Positions 1 to 11,244 of a stretch of DNA of 64,000 nucleotides are shown here, one piece after another. The stretch lies in assembly GCA_018806985.1 (NCBI GenBank), contig JADANN010000372.1, forward strand, positions 940,001 through 1,004,000, read 5' to 3'. Positions within the stretch are counted from its first letter, which is position 1, and every line of letters starts with the position of its first letter. Position numbers and translations under genes: made by a program. Origin of the DNA: Angiostrongylus vasorum (taxonomy: Eukaryota > Nematoda > Chromadorea > Rhabditida > Metastrongylidae). The notes below the pieces were generated by a model. That model worked only from the letters and a program-made list of their open reading frames with translations. It ran no database searches and had not been told where the DNA came from.

Positions 1-1480
1 GTATGTATATGCTAAAATTATGTCCTCTTTGCGATGTAGATGGTTGTCCGAAGATTGTGGAATTTCCACCGTTTCAGTAGTTCGTATTTTGACTACTCAT
101 TTCAAAGTAGTTTAATCATTGCTGTAGCAATAGTTGTTATGATTTACTCCTAATCTCATGTAGTAAAACTGAAAGAATTATGTTTTTAAAACAAAAATAC
201 TGAAATAATCGATAGTATTGATTACTAAAGTGTGCTCTACTGTTGTAAGTCCGTAGTAATTCCAAGTTTGGGACGCCTGTCTGATTAGTCAGTTCCGAAC
301 GTTTTTTACATTTTCCTTGTGTTATTTAATTTTGTCGTCATTCTATATTCCATAAAAATCTCCGAAAAGATATCTCAGTTTAAACGTGAGGATAAATTTT
401 TCAACACTTTCTTTCCTATGTCGTATCTGACTTTCCCGTTCAATTTTTTAGAGTCTGTCTTCAATGGATTCATTTCTCGTGGATTTCGTGGATTTTGTCG
501 ATTTCATCTAATTATTGATTAGTTAGAGGGCGTGGATAGAGAGCTGGCCGGCTTTTTAATGTTTTTTCTCCATCTCATTTAAAATATTCTTGATTATCGT
601 TGACAACTATCAAAAAGGCCTGTTCAGCTAGATTTTTTTCTGTTGAACTCTACTAGTTTACGGTAATCGTCAGGTGCATGTAAGTATTTATTACAACAAA
701 TTTCTGCTAACAGTTGTTCACTACGCGATTGTTGACTAGTTGGAATCATTGTGAAGTGATTTCGCTGAGTAAAAACAAGGGATTATTTCAGCGAGTTCTC
801 TTGAATCTCTCCATTTTCTTTCTTATTCTTTCTTTTTTATAAACCGTCCACTGGCCATTTTTGAACTCAGACGCGTCACCCATCATGGCTAGGATCAAAA
901 CGAACTCGTCCTCAAATTGTAACCTTCTTCCTATTTGTCTGCATCTAGTTGTTTTCTACGAAATTGAAGATGACTTTTTAAACATGAGGCATCCTTCTTT
1001 CCTTTCTGATCATTTTTCTTCATGCGAACGACGCTTTTCCTCCATGAGAACAGAGAATTTTCGCCTGTTTAGCTCACTTTTTATAGTTCATCTTTTTAAA
1101 CTTTTTTCATCGTTCCATTACTAATTCATTGTAGTTATCCAGTAGTCGTTCTATGTCATCCAACAATCCATTCATCGTTTCATTTTCATCGTTTTTGTCT
1201 TTTCCTTGTTTGGTTTTTACTTTCTTAGCAAGTTGACTTTATTTTGGTTTCAACGTTAGAAAACGTTCGTTAGGCGAACGAAGAAAAAAAATGGCCAATT
1301 TCTCTCAAACATGATCAGATTTCTATTTATCCATTAATAATCATTTATCTACGGACTTTCTGTTTACCAGCACTTCAATAACGACACAGTGTAGATTTCA
1401 TCACACTGTTTAAACAAATATTAGAGCAGAATCAATCATAAGAGTGTAGCAAGTCGTTAACATCTTATCATCGGTAAAGT
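1..1480. other. Intergenic, nothing recognised
   Basis: AT-rich, T-run-rich sequence. The open frames are short, rich in Phe, Leu and Ser, and lack plausible splice contexts or domains. No repeat family of this window was recognised here. Confidence 0.5.
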
Positions 1481-1539
1481 CGTACACGTGTACGAGTTTT
1501 CCTTTAGATTTTCTAAAAAGAAATTGATGCTTTTTTCAG

Positions 1540-1577
1540 GTGTTTCGCAACAGCAAGAATCGCGTAGCGTTCAAGAG
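1540..1577 (+). CDS. Possible 38-nt micro-exon
   Basis: A good acceptor (TTTTTTCAG) precedes 38 nt that are open in two frames, followed by a weak donor (GTGTGG). The codons are richer in G and C than the flanks. It could be an upstream exon of the candidate gene at 3655-11244, but its exit phase does not match the next candidate exon directly. This rests on splice motifs only. Confidence 0.15.
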
Positions 1578-1989
1578 GTGTGGTTATTTGTGGTTATTTG
1601 TGTTTTTGCAACCTTGTTTCATTTTTTTGTTTGTTCTTTGAGGTTTATTTCAAATTTTAACAAATGTCAGCAAACAGCGGTATTTTCATTCATTGGTATT
1701 TGCTCGATGATAATCCACTATCTGGTTCGTAGCCGTGTGGGAGTTCTTTTTGTGTCGTATCAATAAACAAGCTTCATGTTGGTGGTCGCGATTCTTTCGG
1801 CCCTCATGGGACGATATGAGTCGTGCACGAAGACGACCGGGGTCTTGTAAGTCTCATTCGTCCTCTGCGTCTCTGACGACGCATGAAGATGTTTGATGTT
1901 GAGGTTGACGTCGTGAATTACATAATAGTTTATTGAAAATGAATCATAGCAAAGGTCTAGGATTCTCGAACAAGCTGACGTACGGCGGT

Positions 1990-2172
1990 TTCGCCTCCTC
2001 AGAGCCTGGAAAGGTCAGGTTGATAGCAATCTATTCGACCAAACACCTACATAACCAAACAGAGAAAACACTAAACCACTTTTATCACGTTAGCATTTTT
2101 CTGTTTGGTTATATAGGTGTTTGGACGAATAGATTGCTGTCAACCTGACCTTCCAGGCTCTGAGGAAGGCGA
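1990..2172. repeat. Fold-back element (inverted repeat)
   Basis: Two arms of about 70 nt (about 1993-2062 and 2100-2171) are near-perfect reverse complements around a loop of about 37 nt. The arms begin with CAGAGCCTGGAA, and a similar block recurs alone near 61270. This is a MITE-like fold-back or two inverted ends of one dispersed repeat. Confidence 0.7.
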
Positions 2173-2424
2173 GATCTAGGATTCTGTTTCTCGTAACGTC
2201 AACAAATATTTTTTTCGTTACAGTAATAACTAATTTTATCCAGAAAAATTTGAACTTTTTTTTGCTCTAAAAACTGAGTTTTTCCAATTTGTTGTTTTTC
2301 TTGTGGTTGTTTTAATGTTTTGTCTAACAAAACCTTATACGTATGAACGAACACAAGCAGTTGAAAACATCCTGCAGTACAGACAGCGTCGTACGCTCGT
2401 TCTGCTTCCCGAAAACTAACAAAG

Positions 2425-2585
2425 CCTTCCTGAATAGGGAAGCTGGCACCAAACTTGTCTGGATGGATAGAAAAACGCCGAGCTGATATGTCACTAAGCG
2501 TCAGTAAGTAGCTGTACCCGCCAAATTTGCTTTTAATTAATCCACGTTGCTATGAATGGAGTCGAATGCTTGACAAGTCTTTATG
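2425..2585 (+). repeat. SINE-A relic, diverged
   Basis: Contains the SINE-A middle segment (GGCACCAAACTTGTCTGG) and a degraded tail with GAATGGAGTCGAATGC. The tRNA-like head is unrecognisable. Confidence 0.5.
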
Positions 2586-2796
2586 AGACTGGGAAAGCTT
2601 AGGAAGTTTTATCCTCGTATTCTTTATATTCATAACGTCGTTGTGTGAAATCAATGCTCTTCTTCTGACAAGCTGGTTTGGTATCGAAAATTACATTTAA
2701 CCACTGCTTTGTATTCTCCCACGAGCTTCATTTGTCGGAAATGGTACACCTCAACTCAAAGTGAATATTAGTAATCGAATTGAGAGCTATTAGAGT

Positions 2797-3370
2797 CTAT
2801 ACATTTTTGTCATGATAAAGTCTTCCCATAGCATGAAACCCTAAACTTTCGTAGGCGATGAAATAGTTCAAGATACTTTCACCCTCGAATAGGTCTCTGA
2901 AGGATTTCTCGTACAGGTAGTTGTCACGATGGATGGAACAATGATCATCAGTAGGCGAGTGGTCTACACAAGGCAGAGTTCCATTGTTCAGAGTTATCAT
3001 GGAGAAGGGCCATTCAATTCGTTTCGTCATCCATCGTGGACTTTCTAGCTTTTTTAGGTCCTCTAAAAAGTTTAGGCACCTGCACCAATTCTCGAAAAGT
3101 TGTAAATGTACTTACTTCCCTCAAAACCTTCAAATCGTCGACTTCACTAGCAAAAGGATCTCCACGATCTCCTTAACTTCAACATCGAATCCGCGACGAC
3201 AAAGTTTTCTAAACCAACATTTCGGTGTGCGTTCATTAACAATTTCTGGGCCGCGAAATGTCGGTAACTTTTCGAGCCATTTGCTCTACTTAAATTCGAG
3301 CTTGAATTCGTAGAAGTGGATTTGTCGAAACAGCTGTTTTTGTATCTCAAGTTCCAATTTTCAAAACTTG
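2797..3370 (-). pseudogene. Mariner-family transposase relic, internally deleted
   Basis: On the minus strand three frames successively resemble a mariner (DD34D) transposase. The first frame has YEFKL, then VNERTPKCWFRKL, the second helix-turn-helix segment, with an in-frame TAG between them. The next frame has SEVDDLK and TTFRELVQ. A third frame (2797-3030) gives HSPTDDH followed by a C-terminal block with DNYLYEKSFRDLFE, as expected after the last catalytic Asp. The central catalytic region carrying the first two Asp residues is missing, and at least two frameshifts separate the pieces. It is an old, inactive copy. A SINE-C copy lies directly upstream of its 5' end. Identification is by motif order from family knowledge; no alignment was run. 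Confidence 0.72.
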
Positions 3371-3405
3371 TCAAAAACACGAATGTTAAGCTTTTGTTTT
3401 CTGCC

Positions 3406-3590
3406 AACGGGTGGTTGCTGATGGCACTGATAGATAGAAAAGTATCTGAGAGAAACGCAGAACAAGGGCCTCCGTGGCGCAGTGTGTAATGCACGGGCCC
3501 CGGAAAGGGAAAGTAGTGGGTTGATCTGGCCCGGGGTACGAGTTCTGCGACTATCTCAGCATCTTTGTGGTTGTAAATGTATGAATTATG
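3406..3590 (+). repeat. SINE-C, tRNA-like head
   Basis: The head GGGCCTCCGTGGCGCAGTG has a box-A-like core. About 45 nt later GGTTGATCTGGCCC gives a box-B-like motif, and the outer GGGCC/GGCCC can pair. The upstream part (TTGCTGATGGCACTGATAG) and downstream part (CTATCTCAGCATC) match SINE-B, so B and C are related. Confidence 0.65.
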
Positions 3591-3654
3591 TTACAATTTA
3601 ATTATATGGAGCGAAACTGCATAAAATAAACTGTACATTACTATGTATTAATAG

Positions 3655-3983
3655 TGAATTTGGATAAATTGTTGCTAGAACATCTACACAAAGAAAAAAT
3701 CATCAACCCGGCTTTAATTGGCCAACAAAACAACCCGATATCTAGTTTTCGTTTTATTTGCGTGAAAGCGATTTGGAGTGATTTATACGTGTTTGACGAT
3801 GGCGTATTTGGTCCCGAATTCCCCACGGACCACATCGGACATGCTCGTTTCCTGAAAATACTGAAAAATGGCCAAAATAATGGCATACTGCTTACATTCA
3901 TTGCTAAATTCAATAAAACATACGTCGACTGCGTGGTTCATCCGATGAAGGCTAACGATTACTGTAGAAATCCTGAATCATAG
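3655..3983 (+). CDS. Candidate exon or single open frame, unknown
   Basis: The frame runs about 108 codons from the acceptor-like TTAATAG to a TAG at 3981, with balanced composition (PEFPTDHIGHARFLKIL) unlike the noise frames around it. It may end at a donor GTAGAA at 3964, which would feed in phase into the exon at 4825. Otherwise it terminates at 3983. No family recognised. Confidence 0.35.
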
Positions 3984-6900
3984 TGGCCGTGCTTAATGAA
4001 TTTCTTTACGACGTCCAATATGCCTCATGATTATTTCACCGATACTTCTACGTATTTTTTTAATGAACTAGTTTCCACTCAAACGATTTCAATGAGGCAT
4101 TTTTTTTCTTCTTGGGTTTACCGGGAAAATTCGTGAAGTGATCGTTTTTGAAGCCGAACTTCTCGTCATTCGTTGAACAGTATTCATTTTCTTCCAAAAC
4201 ACCACTGTGGTTTCTAGCATCTTCTAGCCGCCATCATTATACGAATTTTTTGTCAGGGGAGCTCCTTCCGAAGCAATTGTATACTGTTTTGTGTGTGCAT
4301 GATGACAGCGTATAAGGTTTTCAAATTCGGTGAACAATCGATTTATCGATCCCGCCGACATAAAATCAATAGAAATGTAATAATATTACCACGATTTACA
4401 ATGATAAAATAAAAAAAGCCTTCGGCGCTTATTAATCCCCTGAGGGGATGCGTCATGTATTCTACTTCATTAAAGCATCGTTTGGAGGTGATTGAATGCA
4501 TATCTGGCCTTTACAATGGCTTTCGGTTGCCTATTGATATAGCGAGCCAGTGCTGCTATCCTCCCAGACAAGTCTGGTGTCAAATTTGCCTACCCCGGAA
4601 GGATGAAAGGCTTGGTGGCCCATTGGAGCGGGGATCGATTCCATGCGTGTGTTGCATGGCGCCTCCAATCACTGCGCCACGCGCGCCCTAGGTATAATGA
4701 TACATTTGAATTATTTTTAAATTGCTAATCTAAGAATTACAGTGAAAAGTCGTTTCGCAAACTGTTGTTCTTCACAAATTTTCGTGTGCTAATCAGAAAC
4801 TTATTGAAGATTTTCATCTTTCAGATAAGAACAGTACTTGTTCCACCACGGAGAAAGCGATCTCGATTCTACGAAGTGAGTGGAAACTTTTCAAAATTTC
4901 TCCGAATCCGCTGATTTTGTTGGTTTTTTCTTTCTGCGAAGACTCTAAGAAGTACTGTAAAAGTCGTCTATATAACTTTTATTGTGGTTTAGTACTAACG
5001 TTTTTAACCATATAGAGGAGTTCGTGAGGTCTTTACCATATTAGCGAGTGCGTTAATAAACAGTGAGTTTTTCCATCTTTCTTCCACTTACTGACTAAAA
5101 AATTCACGATCTCGGATAAATTCATTAACTAAAAGTTATTAATTCTGGGCAGTTGTTTAGCAGAATTAAACTACTAAAGAGTTACCGTGGGAGGACTCGC
5201 ATGGTGTGGTGGTGCACTCGTTAGGCCCTGGAAAGGGTAATAGGGCATTCATTCCCCACCGCAGGCACCTGCGGTCCGGAGTTTTGGAAATATCTCAGCA
5301 TCACCCTCGTTATATCAACAATATTTTATTGGGAATTTTCATCAATAAAAGAGCTATATGAACGACGTATTGAAAGTGATAGAGTTTTTATCGCCACTAA
5401 ATAGTATTGATGTTCTGTAAACGTAGTTACGTTTGTGGGCGGGGTCAATTACTTACAACTTTAATGTCCTGAAAAGTATGTATATTTGTGGGTGGACGCT
5501 AGTAGGCGGACTGCCACAGATCTTCGACTTTATCCGTTTCTAAAAGTTCCTGGATTCTAAACGACACCCATAAACTTCCATATTCGTACATATATGAATT
5601 TCTAACTTGATTTCCTTCTTACTACTTTGTTAGTATCATCACAGTTTCCACTTTTTTTTTACCTTTTCATCCAGCACAGTATTCTTTACCTGTTCATGTT
5701 CTCCTTTCCATCTTTCACAGATATTCCATCGTCTGATCGATTTCAACCCCACGCTTTCATATTGAGAAACGAGGAACAAAAAACATCCTGTGTGGGTTTT
5801 TTTTGGTCACAAAAAGTTCTGGTTATTTTTTCTCGATATTTTTAGTTTTTTGACTTTGGTATAGTTTTTTCATCGAATAAAATTGTGCAGTTGAAAAATC
5901 CCCTTCCTTCTCCTTCCTTCTCTTTCTATTCCTTTTTCTTTCTTTCCTGTAAAAATCCTTGTAAGTCGAACTGGTGTTTCTTTGACACCATCAATTTTTT
6001 TTCTTCCTTTCGTTCATCTTATTTTTTCGAGCCAGATAATGAGTGGACCAGATAATGAGTGGAATGTCTGTCTTTGTAAAAAGTATCAAGAAGATGTTTA
6101 AAGGATGTTATGTTATATTTTTTGACGTGATTCAGTGATCCTTCTCTCACTCATCTTTCTTCTTCTCCATCTTCGCTCCCTTTCTTTCCATTGTGACGAT
6201 TCATGCAAGTCGTTAACACCATCTCAATTGAATCTTCTCATTCGCTAGAAAATTGTTTTTTCTTAGTCAATACGACTGTCTGCAGTTTATTAGATAGGCA
6301 GATCAGATTTGGAAGCACTGGACGATGAACGCATAACAAACTCGATTGCGTTCATCTGTAACGGAAAGAATCCAAACGCTGTTTTCGATGAATGTCAGCC
6401 TGTGCGAAGACTCGTTTCAGAATTCTTTCCTCATAGGAGATTCCGCATTGTAAATCATGCTCAGAAGTGTAATAGTTAGACTTGCAGTGTACGTGGTCGC
6501 TGGTTAGGCACCTCGCTTTGAACTGAACGGGCTTCCTCCATCCGTCTAGGGATTTGGCACCGAACTTGTCTGGGAGGATAAAAACATTGAATTAATACAT
6601 CGGTAGACCAAACTTGCTATTCTGTGAGATGGGTATGCATTTAATCACCTCTAAGATGTTACGAATGGACTTATATGTATGAGGATTTGAAGGATATCAT
6701 TGGATGCTTTATCATTTTCAAACGGCGAGTGCTCTATTGTTTATCTTTCATATCGTTCTGCACCAGTTGATCTGACTTTCCCCAAGAGCAACTGCCACCC
6801 GTGAAGAATCGTAGTTGCGAAAATTCCAATCGGCGGCGAAATTTGCCGACTTGTCTGATAAAACCATACCCTGAAATCGCCTTAACTCTTGGATTTAAGA

Positions 6901-9900
6901 ATTTGTGGGAAAACAACGCTCAAATAGCGTTTGACATTTAATAGTAAGAAGAGAGGATGACACAGTTTAGTCAGTACACAGCCGAACTCATAGGTCAAGC
7001 TAACCATCTCCATAGATTTAAATTTCTAGCGCAGGCAACAAAGATATGGGGGTGGGGGGGTGCTGATCCTTTTGGTGGTAGACTATATTTGACTGCAGTT
7101 TTTTGTAGATGTTTTTGTTGCTAATATCTTGAATAGATGGACGTCAGTGTTCTTCGGTGGTAGTCGTTTGTCATGAGTCGTCAGTGAATCATAATGAACG
7201 TCTATACCACATACCCTCATCATTGATGTTTTCCCAGTCACATTTGTGACTTGGAAGGTTTGATGATGGACATCATTTTTGACTACATCTCGTGTTCAGT
7301 GTCGTCACTGGATCACATATTCATGTTTCACCTAATGGCTGTCATAAACAGCGTTCATGAGCAATATCTTCGGAAGTATGCACCTCGTTCAATCCATCCA
7401 TTCACTCATCCATTTATTCATTCATTCACTCATCCATTTATTCATTTATTTGCTAAGGCCTTCATTCCAGTCGTCCATCAATTCATTCTATTTATTCCAT
7501 CCATTGATCCATTCATACCATTTATTCCATTCATTTGTTCAATCATTCGTTCGTTTATGCATTCATACATCCATTTGCTCGTTCGACTATTCCTTCATTC
7601 ATTCATTCATTCATTCATTCATTCATTCATTCATTCATTCATTCATTCATTCATTCATTCATTCATTCATTCATTCATTCTCCATTCATTCATTCATTCA
7701 TTCATTCATTCATTCATTCATTCATTCATTCATTCATTCATTCATTCATTCATTCATTCCATTCATTCATTCATTCATTCATATCATTCATCTCATTCAT
7801 TCATTCATTCATTCATTCATTCATTCATTCATTCATTCATCTCATTCATTCACCACCCGTTCATCAATTCATTCAAGAAAAAGTTCTCATTTGCCAGCAA
7901 GTAACTTTGCACTTTCTTTGTATTATGAACAAGTTTTTTTGTAATGAATAACAGTATCCGATATTACTGGAATTGTTTCACACAAGCGTTTTTTCAATCT
8001 CTTATAAAAACATTGGAAAGCATTTCTCATTTGAAAACGCTTTTTGTCCATCTCATTATTAATCGGTTATATACAATATTTTTTTCATTATGATAAGTCA
8101 GGCGGGGAAAGTAATAGGTACTGTAGAGCTTTTAACACGCTCTCTTTCCTAATGACTTGATGAAGTTTTTCCTTCTTTCGTCTCATAAAAAAACGTTTTT
8201 GGTAAAAGTACATTTTGATTGAAGGTGAATATGTAGATACTTAGAAAGTTATCAGGTTCTGTTTAGAGTTTGGACATAATTTCGAATAAGAGTTGGAGTT
8301 TGCTCTGACTTGTCTCACTCACTGACAGCAGTTGTGATTTAAGACAGGCATTAATCGGTGATTTCGCGCTTTTTTGACTCGAAATCACCTATTCTCTATT
8401 ACTCCCTAAGCCTCGAAATCTTGACCTAGAAATCTTTCGAGAAGTGATTTTACGCTGTTTTAGCTATACGTTCCACTTTCCGAAGTGATGAGTTCCGTTC
8501 TGCCTCGGGTTACGATGCCCTAATCATGGATATATCAATGTATGTACATTAGAATTCGGCACCCAGAGAGAAGGAAGTGTATTTGAATGAGGAAAAGTGC
8601 CTACTGTCTTTTCAGACCAGAAAGTAGTATGCATTTTTGATGATTTGGCTGGAGAAGCGACGATTTTTTATGTTAATGTGACGAATGGACGGAATCTATG
8701 AGACATTTGAGTGCTTATTTTTTTTCCTCTTTAAGACCTTTCTTATGTGATTCCTTACTAACCAAAATCACTTAAAGGACGGGTTTTCTTTTCGGAAAAT
8801 TCCGCGAAATGAGATTCAAAAATGCTGATACAGGTGTTGGTGGCGCGCACTTCTGAGAGGCACCGTAACCGGTTTCTTCCTCATCACTAAAATAAATGAT
8901 CTTCTAGGTGAATTCGATAGCTGCGAAACGTCTTATTGGCCCTACACTTCGTTAAGAAACTGCGAAGGAGATTTTAAAAGTGCTAATTGTGTTGTTTTTA
9001 TGTTTTCTCAATGAAAGTAGGTCACTTCGACTTAAAATTTGTTTCTGCCGTCATGAAATATTATTGTCATTATTTTTATCATTATTATTATTGTTATTGT
9101 TATTATTATTGTTATTTTTTTCCGCTAAGAAATTTGTGTGCTTAAAAGTCATGTTCTTATCACTGAGACTCAGTAGAATCTCTTCTATAGGGATGTCTAA
9201 CGGATTCTCCTGCGAGTAGCGAAATATCGATCGACACAAAGTGAAAGTTAAAAGCTTGTAGAGACTTCACCGAAAAAGTGTCAAGCTTCTATTCCTAAAA
9301 ATACCGCCTGATCCCATGGAATGTTTCCGATTTCATTTAGATGATAACTCAACGAGAACAATGGTTATTAATCATTTTTCAATTTATACTGTCGATAGGT
9401 GAGGAGGCGACAACCCAACGGGTTTCGAACGAAACACTCAGTGATCGGGTTTCGTTCTCACTTAGTGATATGAAGCTGATGATTGTTTATTTGATTTCTA
9501 ACATTCATTCTCGTCTTTCAGTGGTATTAACATTTACATATTAGGTGTAGAACGCCAATATTGAACATAATAACTGATATATGTTTGATCGCCGCTATCG
9601 TATCGTAGTTTTTGCTGTGAATAATCTACAGACGAAAGTACTTCCTTATCTCCTTTTTCTTTATGATAAGATTACTGTAAAATTTTTGCTTCGTCAGCCT
9701 AATTTTGCGAACATGTTGGAATATTGGGATATGTTTTTCTTGAAATCTGCAAACATGACGTTGTTGAGCCATTTTTCTACTGACTGTTTGGTTTGTTTGG
9801 CTTATACAAGGTAGTTACACAACTTTTATTCGGTTACCGTTTCGACATCTTCGTATTTCTCAGAGCTGATGATCCGACTCGATGTCCAACAGTCCTTCGT

Positions 9901-11244
9901 CTTCTCGATGTAATGTTTTCGTCGTCTTATCGAGTCGGATTTTCTTCAGTGGAGTATCGCTCGAATCAACCGATACTCTTCTGTATAGAACGGTTGTTGA
10001 CGGATTTTTGAGTGATAATGATTTCTTTGTTTCTCCCCTAAAGTGCTTGGGTGTACGTCGCACCCGTGAGTGGTTTTCGAACAATTCACTCTACGCGCTG
10101 CGGAGATCCGCGAACGTTGTGTGCACCGACGCAGAGCTGTGTGAGCGACTTTTTATTATCACGAGTATGGTGCTAGTTTGATTCCGCTCCGGATCAACCA
10201 AGCCTCTCATCCCCCGGGGTTGGGAAATTGGTACCGGACTTGTTCGGGAAAGATCCGCACAAGTCCGGACGATGTATGCGAGAAAACGAGTTGGATGTGA
10301 GAAGTGCTAGGATCCGCAAAATAGACGTGAAGGCGGGTCAAATAAAAATGAAATAAACTAAAATAAAAAATGTTTTTTTATTGTGAACAATCCATTCTGC
10401 AGCAGTCGGTTAATGCTGCCGGGTAAGGTTGCCTCATTCGAGCGGTACTCCACTGAATAAGATTCGACTCGATACGACGATAAAGACACCAAATTGAGAA
10501 GACGAACGGCTGTGGGCCATTGGCTCCTGTCATCGCCTCTAATGAAGAAGCTGAGACGTTAGGCGAATGAATGTTCGATGACAACCTCGTGTTAGTTTAT
10601 CAATGAATCATGTTTATCATTGACTCAGATCATAGGCTCTGATGAAGCTGATGACGTCGAGACGTTAGTCGAATAGAAGTTGTATAATGACCTCGTTTAA
10701 GCTCAACAGTGCAAAGAAATTTATTGATTATTCGCGCAGAGCTCATGTAAATACAGCAATTGTTTGGTACATTCCTTCCACACCAGGTTTGAATTTTTTA
10801 GCTCTAATTTTAATTTTGCTGGTAGTTGACCATCTCTAGCATATTGTGCATGCTCAGTTCGATGTGGATGAGCTTCATGGGTCATTTAGTGAAGAAGTTT
10901 AGAAAAAGAATAACTAGAGAAAATCGATACGTAACGATGGTGCTAGCATTCAAACTAAATTCGTTTTTTAACGATTTTCTCGATGTTATGTTCGTAATCT
11001 TCCCGTGTTACTGGTGCCATTCAATTATGCCGCTAAACCTTCTCAATAGCACCACAAACCAGCTGTTTCATTTAGCTTTTTTCTTTCTTTCTTTTTTTTG
11101 TTTTAGGAAAACGTGCTCTTATCCAATTCGCTTAAGTCATTGCAACGATGGAACATCACCATTGTGGCAAAAGCTGGGTATTCTGTCGAGAAACAGTTTG
11201 GCCTTTCTTCACGCTATTTGGAGATTCTTCTATCCGATCATTAA
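3655..11244 (+). CDS. Candidate multi-exon gene, product not recognised
   Basis: Six segments can be joined without breaking phase: 3655-3963, 4825-4875, 5018-5062, 5721-5795, 9399-9484 and 11107-11244, ending in TAA, about 234 codons. The best splice signals are at 4825 (TTTCAG) with GTGAGT at 4876, GTGAGT at 5063, TTTCACAG before 5721 and TTTTAG before 11107. The donors at 3964 (GTAGAA), 5796 (GTTTTT) and 9485 (GTTTAT) are weak, and the acceptor before 5018 has an alternative at 5016. The joined peptide is mixed in charge, with a helical stretch from 4825 to 5062, and no domain I recognise. The first segment is preceded by a phase-1 acceptor, so an upstream start is missing. It may instead be two genes, or chance open frames. 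Confidence 0.28.
4021..4415. other. No gene or repeat recognised
   Basis: AT-rich spacer between the open frame ending at 3983 and a SINE-A copy. If the splice model is right it is intronic. Confidence 0.4.
4418..4690 (-). repeat. SINE-A, near full length
   Basis: The reverse complement starts GGGCGCGCGTGGCGCAGTG (box A) and has GGAATCGATCCC (box B), then the CCAGACTTGTCTGGGAGGAT segment and the tail around GCTTTAATGAAGTAGAATAC. The element ends at the AT-rich 4418 side. Confidence 0.8.
4825..4875 (+). CDS. Candidate internal exon, 51 nt
   Basis: Flanked by a textbook acceptor (CATCTTTCAG) and donor (GTGAGTGG). Open in phase 0 and in the phase entered with one carried base. The latter (KNSTCSTTEKAISILR) matches the phases of the neighbouring candidate exons. 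Confidence 0.4.
5018..5062 (+). CDS. Candidate internal exon
   Basis: Open in one frame (VREVFTILASALIN) and followed by a strong donor, GTGAGTTT. The acceptor is uncertain: TATAG ends at 5015 and TATAGAG at 5017. The latter restores phase with the exon at 4825-4875. Confidence 0.3.
5178..5325 (+). repeat. SINE-B, partial
   Basis: Carries the core GCATGGTGTGGTGGTG, the CCTGGAAAGGGTAATAG loop, CATTCCCCACCGCAGG and the hairpin with CACCTGCGGTCCGGAG, ending in AATATCTCAGCATCA. Confidence 0.75.
5721..5795 (+). CDS. Candidate internal exon, 75 nt
   Basis: The acceptor CATCTTTCACAG is good. The frame entered with one carried base reads IPSSDRFQPHAFILRN and on to Cys-Val, leaving one G before GTTTTT. 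The phase agrees with the exons before and after. The HAF...C spacing recalls the start of a C1 domain, but no following cysteines were found, so no assignment is made. Confidence 0.35.
5800..6480. other. No gene recognised
   Basis: T-rich and CTTTCTTTC-rich sequence. A direct duplication of GAGTGGACCAGATAATGAGTGG occurs near 6040-6062. Nothing else stands out. Confidence 0.4.
6484..6690 (+). repeat. SINE-A relic, diverged
   Basis: Has CGAACTTGTCTGGGAGGATA, an ATACATCGGTAGACC block and a TGCATTTAATCACCTC tail in SINE-A order. The head is eroded to CGCTGGTTAGGCACC. Confidence 0.6.
6700..7240. other. No gene recognised; short G-run
   Basis: Only short frames. A purine stretch GGGGGTGGGGGGGTG lies near 7049-7063 and is not enough for a strong G-quadruplex call. 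Confidence 0.35.
7382..7870. repeat. Large (ATTC)n microsatellite
   Basis: Almost pure ATTC tetranucleotide units from about 7582 to 7850, with degenerate ATTC/ATCC units from 7382 to 7581. Three frames stay open through it (repeating Phe-Ile-His-Ser) only because the unit lacks stops; they are not genes. Interruptions at about 7681, 7760 and 7780 shift the frame. Confidence 0.97.
7900..9050. other. No gene recognised
   Basis: AT-rich sequence without long frames, window repeat families or convincing splice pairs. Confidence 0.4.
9059..9120. repeat. (ATT)/(GTT) trinucleotide tract
   Basis: Alternating TTATTATTG units, imperfect, giving poly-Leu or poly-Asn frames on the two strands. Confidence 0.9.
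9399..9484 (+). CDS. Candidate internal exon
   Basis: After the acceptor CTGTCGATAG one frame is open with coding-like composition (EEATTQRVSNETLSDRVSF) to Ile, followed by a weak donor GTTTAT. The phase matches candidate exons at 5721 and 11107. Support is composition plus phase only. Confidence 0.25.
9878..10010 (+). repeat. Dispersed repeat R3, copy 1
   Basis: A block with CGTCTTATCGAGTCGGATTT, CAGTGGAGTATCGCTCGAAT and AGAACGGTTGTTG. It is also found inverted at 10378-10560 and direct at 28400-28600. Confidence 0.6.
10190..10370 (+). repeat. Repeat E (tRNA-headed SINE variant)
   Basis: Starts with a box-B-like CGGATCAACC, then CATCCCCCGGGGTTGGGAAA, TTGGTACCGGACTTGTTCGG, and a tail with AAGTGCTAGGATCCGC and GGCGGGTCAAATAAAA. 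The tail matches 43300-43530 and differs from SINE-A tails. Confidence 0.5.
10378..10590 (-). repeat. Dispersed repeat R3, copy 2 (inverted)
   Basis: The reverse complement repeats the R3 block (TATCGAGTCGAATCTTATTC, AGTGGAGTACCGCTCGAATG). It faces copy 1 about 370 bp away and adds a CTGCTGCAGAATGG block shared with 28574. Confidence 0.6.
11107..11244 (+). CDS. Candidate terminal exon
   Basis: After a T-rich acceptor (TTTTTTGTTTTAG) phase 0 reads 45 codons to TAA (SLKSLQRWNITIVAKAGYS in the middle). Codon use looks coding, unlike the T-rich flanks. No polyadenylation signal was spotted directly downstream, and no domain recognised. Confidence 0.33.
   Translation, partial: ENVLLSNSLKSLQRWNITIVAKAGYSVEKQFGLSSRYLEILLSDH

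Noticed and set aside
7251..7951. Three overlapping open frames of 138-217 codons rich in Phe-Ile-His-Ser
   Set aside because: They are the ATTC microsatellite read in three phases; no start context or domain.
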